The notes under the pieces: model-generated
What the model was told of the DNA's origin: nothing
Seen by the model: only the letters and a program-made list of their open reading frames with translations
Databases searched by the model: none
Position numbers and translations under genes: made by a program
From: Onthophagus taurus
Taxonomy: Eukaryota > Arthropoda > Insecta > Coleoptera > Scarabaeidae
Length of the DNA stretch: 64,000 bases
Assembly: GCF_036711975.1 (NCBI RefSeq)
Contig: NC_091975.1
Span: 9,426,501-9,490,500 of the forward strand
Reading direction: 5' to 3'
Shown here: piece after piece, positions 59,196 to 64,000 of the stretch
How the letters are laid out: the number at the start of each line of letters is the position of its first letter
Position numbering within the stretch: the stretch's first letter is position 1

Positions 59196-59870
59196 ATGTA
59201 ATTACATAAAACAATGACGATCAACTTTTTGGAAAAACATGTTAATTTATTTTTCACAATTTTAATCGGTTTTAAAGTGGAGGAGTTTCTGGAAAAGATC
59301 GAGAAAGGACAAGGCGAGTGCGTTTTTATCCTGTTTTCACCAAGGTCAGGTCGCGGTAAAAGTTGTAAAGGTCACAAAAGTGGATATAGAGGCCTTTAGA
59401 ATTTTAATTATTAAGGTATTTTAAAAAAAATCGCAGCAAACTTTCCAAAGAGTTAATTATTTTTTTACTTTTAATTGTAATAAAATAAAATAACTTCAAA
59501 TTTTGACAAAATAATTAATTTTGAAGAATTCCCTAAGAACAGAGAAGGAAATCAACTTTCCCTAAACGAAATTTTTTACCACAAATTAAAGAAAACGTAA
59601 AACCACGAAAGTGTGAAATAGAAATTTTGTGGTTTTTGTTATAATTTAAAGAATTTTGTTTTAGAAATTTTGAGCACGTTCTCAAACTTCGACTTCTTCT
59701 TTTATGCATTAAATTTGTGAGAATCGATTCAAGAATGCCAACGGGGCGTTCGTACGAAAGAAGAATTTCGTATGGGAAGGAGTTAAAAGCAAACGGCCAA
59801 GCTAAATCCGAACCGATTTTACTTTCAAAAGTGACGACAACCAATCATTTGGTTGTTTGTCAAGCAAAAG
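59196..59870. other. Upstream region of the obst-A-like gene
   Basis: Apparently single-copy DNA. Two frames here (59214-59399 plus and 59533-59844 minus) have no recognisable motifs, signal peptide or splice-supported extension, and I do not call them. Confidence 0.35.
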
Positions 59871-59874
59871 CTTT

Positions 59875-59882
59875 TATATATT
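59875..59882 (+). promoter_or_regulatory. TATA box of the obst-A-like gene
   Basis: TATATATT within cttttatatattagtacc, about 130 bp before the ATG at 60014. This predicts transcription near 59905 and a leader of about 110 nt. Confidence 0.55.
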
Positions 59883-60013
59883 AGTACCAGAACGCCAACT
59901 GTAGTTCTTTTGAAGTGGTGAACCTTTCTACAAGAACAAACCACACACATAAAACTTAATTTTTTTCATAAATTATTTTTTATACTTTTTTTAAAATTAA
60001 TTTTCAATTTAAA

Positions 60014-61460
60014 ATGAAATCAACGGTGATTTTTGTTGTATTTTGCTTATTATCATCAACATGTAAGTAGTTTTGAATTAATTAATTTTTATTTGGGGGG
60101 GAAAAGTTACAAAAATTATTATAAATTAACTATGAAGTGTTAAAAATGTACAATATGGGTGAACTTTGTATTAAATCATTTTAAAGTGAAATTGTCCCAG
60201 CAAAAACCGGTTTAAACACCTTTCACTTTAAACAAATCGATCAATTTAAAAGTTTTCTAACAAAATCTTTTACATAACATTTGAATTTCGTTGTTTTACA
60301 AGAAAATCTTTTAGTACTTTTCTTCTCAGATGCTTAAATGTCGAGAAAAATACGAAAATGTCGTTGTTTTACAATACTACTTTAAACAAATCGATTCATA
60401 CAAAAACTTTTACATAACATTTCTTTTTTAACATCATCTCTTTGAATCTCACGATTCTTCATTGACATTTTAAATTTCTTTTAAAAGTTAAAGGTCAACA
60501 CGCCTATTAACTTGCAAAAGATGTACGTTATGCAATTTCATTTCAAAAGATCATTTCCCATTTAATCATTTACAATTCAATCATTTCGAATTTATTAATT
60601 TCTAATTAATTAATTTCCAATTTAATATAGATGCACAAGTATTTAAATGTCCACCAAAAGATGGTCAATACGAAGATCCAGATCAATGCGATAAATTTTA
60701 TGAATGCCGAGATGGCGAGCCGATCCAAAAACTTTGTCCCGATGGTTTAGTTTTTGACCCAACCATAAGAAAAATTAATAAATGTGATCAACCGTTTAAC
60801 GTCGATTGTGGAAACAGAGTTAATTTGCGTAATTAATTAATTAATTTCTTCTAAATTTCTTTCTACATAAAATAATTTTCTTTTAGAACCCCCAAAACCG
60901 AAAGGAAATTGCCCGAGACGTAACGGTTTCTTCGCCCATCCTGATCCGAGTATTTGCAACATATTTTATAATTGCATTGAGGGCGAATACACCGAAATTA
61001 AATGTACAGCTGGTTTGCACTTTGATGAATTTAGTGGAACTTGCGTTTGGCCCGAAGCTGCGCAAAGAGAAGGATGCAAAGCTAAAGAAAGTAAGAAAAT
61101 TGAATTCAAAATGATTTTGTTTGTATCAAATTTATGTTTAGATAAATTAGATGATGGGTTCGTGTGTCCCCAAGAAAGCCATACGGATCAAAACGGACAA
61201 GTTAACATCCACCCCAAATTCCCAAACCCCAACGATTGCCAGAAATTTTATGTCTGCTTAAACGGGGTTGAACCTAGAGATTTAGGTTGCACCGTTGGTG
61301 AAGTTTACAACGAAGTTTTACAAAAATGTGACGCCCCAGAAAATGTTCCTGGATGGTAAATTTTCCTTATTATTATTATTATTATAAATTAATTCTTTTA
61401 TTATCCAGTGAGGATTGGTACAAAGATGAGCCAGCCCCCCAACCAGGAAAGAAAAACTAA
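60014..61460 (+). CDS. obst-A: CPAP3 cuticle protein with three chitin-binding domains, obstructor-A-like
   Basis: Five exons: 60014-60062, 60631-60828, 60887-61090, 61142-61355 and 61409-61460 (717 nt, 238 residues; intron phases 1,1,1,2, as in the neighbouring obst-B-like gene). A signal peptide (MKSTVIFVVFCLLSSTYA) is followed by three chitin-binding domains: FKCPPKDGQYEDPDQCDKFY (from about 22), NCPRRNGFFAHPDPSICNIF (from about 92), and VCPQESHTDQNGQ...CQKFYVC (from about 164). The ending APENVPGCEDWYKD is diagnostic of obstructor-A as I recall it. In Drosophila this protein is secreted to the apical cuticle and scaffolds chitin-matrix assembly. Intron 1 (568 bp) holds a degenerate piece of the 175-bp satellite near 60285-60365. 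AATAAA at 61567-61572 is a likely poly-A signal. Confidence 0.93.
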
Positions 61461-62210
61461 AAACTCCTTCATCTTTTCTTAGTTCCCTTTAAATCCTTCT
61501 CTTATTACATTTTATCAATAATTTTTATATAAAAAATGTGATGTAATTTCTATAAAAAAGAATAATAATAAAAAAACGACGTGTATATTTATTACTTACA
61601 CCGTATTGAGCGAAAAATGTCTTTTTAAAAACTATTATAAATAAAGATTTTTTTAAAAAAATTTAATTTTTAATTGACCCCGCTAAATATTTTTATTAAA
61701 GTGAAAGTCTCACCTCTTTTATTACTTAACACGTTTTCTGAATACGTAATAAATCGTTATGCGACAAACTTTAAGAAAAAGAGAAAAGAAAGTTATGTAA
61801 ATTTAGCAATTTTTCTTTTGGGGTTTATGTAAAAGTTTGCTTTAGAATGTTACAAAAACTTCCTCGTAACAAATTAAGTATTAACAAGTAATGATCTTTC
61901 AATAAACAAGTACAGGGTGGTTCAAATTCGATGTCCGAATAGGCTATCTCGGAAACTATAAGAGTTAGAAAAAAAATAGTTTACATCTCATGATCTCGTT
62001 TTTCGTAAAAATATTCGATTTCGAAATATATATTCGAAATATCGATTTTAGATTTTGAGATATGACAATTTTCGTTTTTTTAAATGGAAACAACCACTGA
62101 TTGACAGATACCTATTTCTTGTTTCTATTGTGCTTCTATTGCTATTCCTTATTGTTTTAGAATAAAGCTAAAAATAATAGTATATTATTATTAGGGCACG
62201 GAACTTTTGT
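61461..62210. other. 3' flank of the obst-A-like gene with a possible MITE end
   Basis: The 3' UTR is followed by unique DNA. At 61912-61945, tacagggtggttcaaattcg followed by atgtccgaataggc resembles a Tc1/mariner-type MITE tip (TA, then CAGGGTGG). I could not find a matching inverted end, so the element may be truncated or the likeness accidental. Confidence 0.45.
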
Positions 62211-62219
62211 AACAAAATT

Positions 62220-64000
62220 TCCCCCCTCCACTCGTTCTGATTAAAAGAAGCGCATACTATTCAGAGGGAAATTAAAATTTAAAGTTAGCAAAAAATTTTA
62301 TTAACAAACACTGTTCCTGAAGTAATTCTAAACAAATTTTGTTAACAACATTTTTTGATTAAATCAACAATAAGGATATAACCTCAAAAATATTAATTTT
62401 TGTACCATACTGTTCAGTGGGAAATTAAAATTTCAAGTTAGAAAAAAATTGTTTTAACAAACACTGTTCCTGAAGCAATTCTTAACAAACATTGTTAAAA
62501 AAATGTTTTGATTTAATCAATAATTAAGGAGATAACCTCAAAATAATAATTTTTCCGTTTTTATACATAATTACACTTGGATGCTTAATTAATAGAAATG
62601 TAAAATTTTTTTATTAAGATAATTGATTCAAAATCGAAATTGAAACAAATTTTATTTAAAACATTTTTTGATAGAAACAATAATTATTGAGATAATTAAT
62701 TTTGATAACATACTATTCAGAGGGAAATTAAAATTTCAAGTTAGCAAAAAATTTTATTAACAAACACTGTTCCTGAAGTAATTCTAAACAAATTTTGTTA
62801 ACAACATTTTTTGGTTAAATCAACAATAAGGATATAACCTCAAAAATATTAATTTTTGTACCATACTGTTCAGTGGGAAATTAAAATTTCAAGTTAGAAA
62901 AAAATTGTTTTAACAAACATTGTTCCTGAAGCAATTCTTAACAAACATTGTTAACAAAATTTTTTGATTTAATCAATAATTAAGGAGATAACCTCAAAAT
63001 AATAATTTTTCCGTTTTTATACATAATTACACTTGGATGCTTAATTAATAGAAATGTAAAATTTTTTTATTAAGATAATTGATTCAAAATCGAAATTGAA
63101 ACAAATTTTATTTAAAACATTTTTTGATAAAAACAATAATTATTGAGATAATTAATTTTGATAGCATACTATTCAGAGGGAAATTAAAATTTCAAGTTAG
63201 CAAAAATTTTTATTAACAAACACTGTTCCTGAAGTAATTCTAAACAAATTTTGTTAACAACATTTTTTGATTAAATCAACAATAAGGATATAACCTCAAA
63301 AATATTAATTTTTGTACCATACTGTTCAGTGGGAAATTAAAATTTCAAGTTAGAAAAAAATTGTTTTAACAAACACTGTTCCTGAAGCAATTCTTAACAA
63401 ACATTGTTAAAAAAATGTTTTGATTTAATCAATAATTAAGGAGATAACCTCAAAATAATAATTTTTCCGTTTTTATACATAATTACACTTGGATGCTTAA
63501 TTAATAGAAATGTAAAATTTTTTTATTAAGATAATTGATTCAAAATCGAAATTGAAACAAATTTTATTTAAAACATTTTTTGATAGAAACAATAATTATT
63601 GAGATAATTAATTTTGATAGCATACTATTCAGAGGGAAATTAAAATTTCAAGTTAGCAAAAAATTTTATTAACAAATACTGTTCCTGAAGTAATTCTGAA
63701 CAAATTTTGTTAACAACATTTTTTGATTAAATCAACAATAAGGATATAACCTCAAAAATATTAATTTTTGTACCATACTGTTCAGTGGGAAATTAAAATT
63801 TCAAGTTAGAAAAAAATTGTTTTAACAAACACTGTTCCTGAAGCAATTCTTAACAAACATTGTTAAAAAAATGTTTTGATTTAATCAATAATTAAGGAGA
63901 TAACCTCAAAATAATAATTTTTCCGTTTTTATACATAATTACACTTGGATGCTTAATTAATAGAAATGTAAAATTTTTTTATTAAGATAATTGATTCAAA
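62220..64000 (+). repeat. ~457-bp tandem repeat, a trimer of ~150-bp monomers, cut by the window edge
   Basis: The phrase gtaccatactgttcagtggg recurs at about 62401, 62861, 63315 and 63770 (period 454-460). Each unit holds three recognisably related segments of about 150 bp, marked by actattcagagggaaattaa, actgttcagtgggaaattaa and acacttggatgcttaatta; their shared cores include caaattttgttaacaacatt or caaattttatttaaaacatt followed by ttttgat. The array continues beyond 64000. It contains no gene. Confidence 0.9.

Noticed and set aside
59214-59844. Two frames upstream of obst-A (61 and 103 residues)
   Set aside because: No family resemblance. They lie in the likely promoter region, and I found no splice sites linking them to anything.

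Overview
This window is nuclear DNA from an insect, most likely a beetle. Evidence for an insect: two obstructor (CPAP3) cuticle genes, two tandem yellow/MRJP genes, two CYP6-type P450s and a secreted Kazal inhibitor. Most coding introns are short, with GT..AG ends. The intergenic DNA is very AT-rich and contains copia, non-LTR and Tc1/mariner-type elements. The beetle placement is only an impression from the protein sequences and compact introns. I could not run a search.

Eight host genes are supported. I joined the exons by reading splice sites and checking that codon phase closes. They are a STK11IP-like leucine-rich protein (4553-6451, minus, intronless); a 92-residue Kazal inhibitor (13313-14089, minus, 3 exons); two yellow-family genes in tandem (21368-22748 and 23122-30468, plus); two CYP6-type P450s in tandem (35374-36926 and 43078-44619, plus); and two CPAP3 genes in tandem, obst-B-like (52442-53879) and obst-A-like (60014-61460), both plus. 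The three pairs look like local duplications: members share orientation, and the exon phases match for the P450 pair and the CPAP3 pair. The likely roles are cuticle and pigment biology (yellow, CPAP3), detoxification or hormone oxidation (CYP6), protease control (Kazal) and endolysosomal or LKB1-linked scaffolding (STK11IP).

Most of the remaining DNA is tandem repeat, in at least six unrelated families. These are: a ~870-bp unit built of ~41-bp monomers (1-3590); a ~175-bp satellite in three large blocks (6.8-12.7 kb forward; 23.7-29.2 kb and 37.0-42.3 kb reversed) plus small islands; a ~180-bp satellite organised as a ~541-bp trimer (30.9-35.0 kb); a short ~180-bp family (48.8-49.3 kb); a ~1.22-kb unit (54.4-59.2 kb); and a ~457-bp trimer of ~150-bp monomers that runs off the right edge (62.2-64.0 kb). 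One 5.5-kb satellite block lies inside an intron of the second yellow gene, and another separates the two P450 genes.

Transposable elements are layered into this. A copia element (15077-16677) has a 5-bp target duplication, a large internal deletion and a small DNA transposon inside its pol remnant. A purine-rich LINE (17395-20206) sits inside the 175-bp satellite with a 13-bp target duplication. A second LINE with a TAA tail (45108-47825, 12-bp duplication) lies in a pogo/Tigger-like relic, which itself seems to lie in a Jockey-like relic. A Tc1/mariner-type element (49354-51033) keeps both long terminal inverted repeats. Right beside it is a ~1.15-kb palindromic element that may be two nested MITEs.

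I found no unknown protein system, CRISPR array, rRNA or tRNA. What is unusual is the satellite organisation: higher-order structure, both orientations, recent kilobase-scale duplications, and placement in and between active-looking genes.
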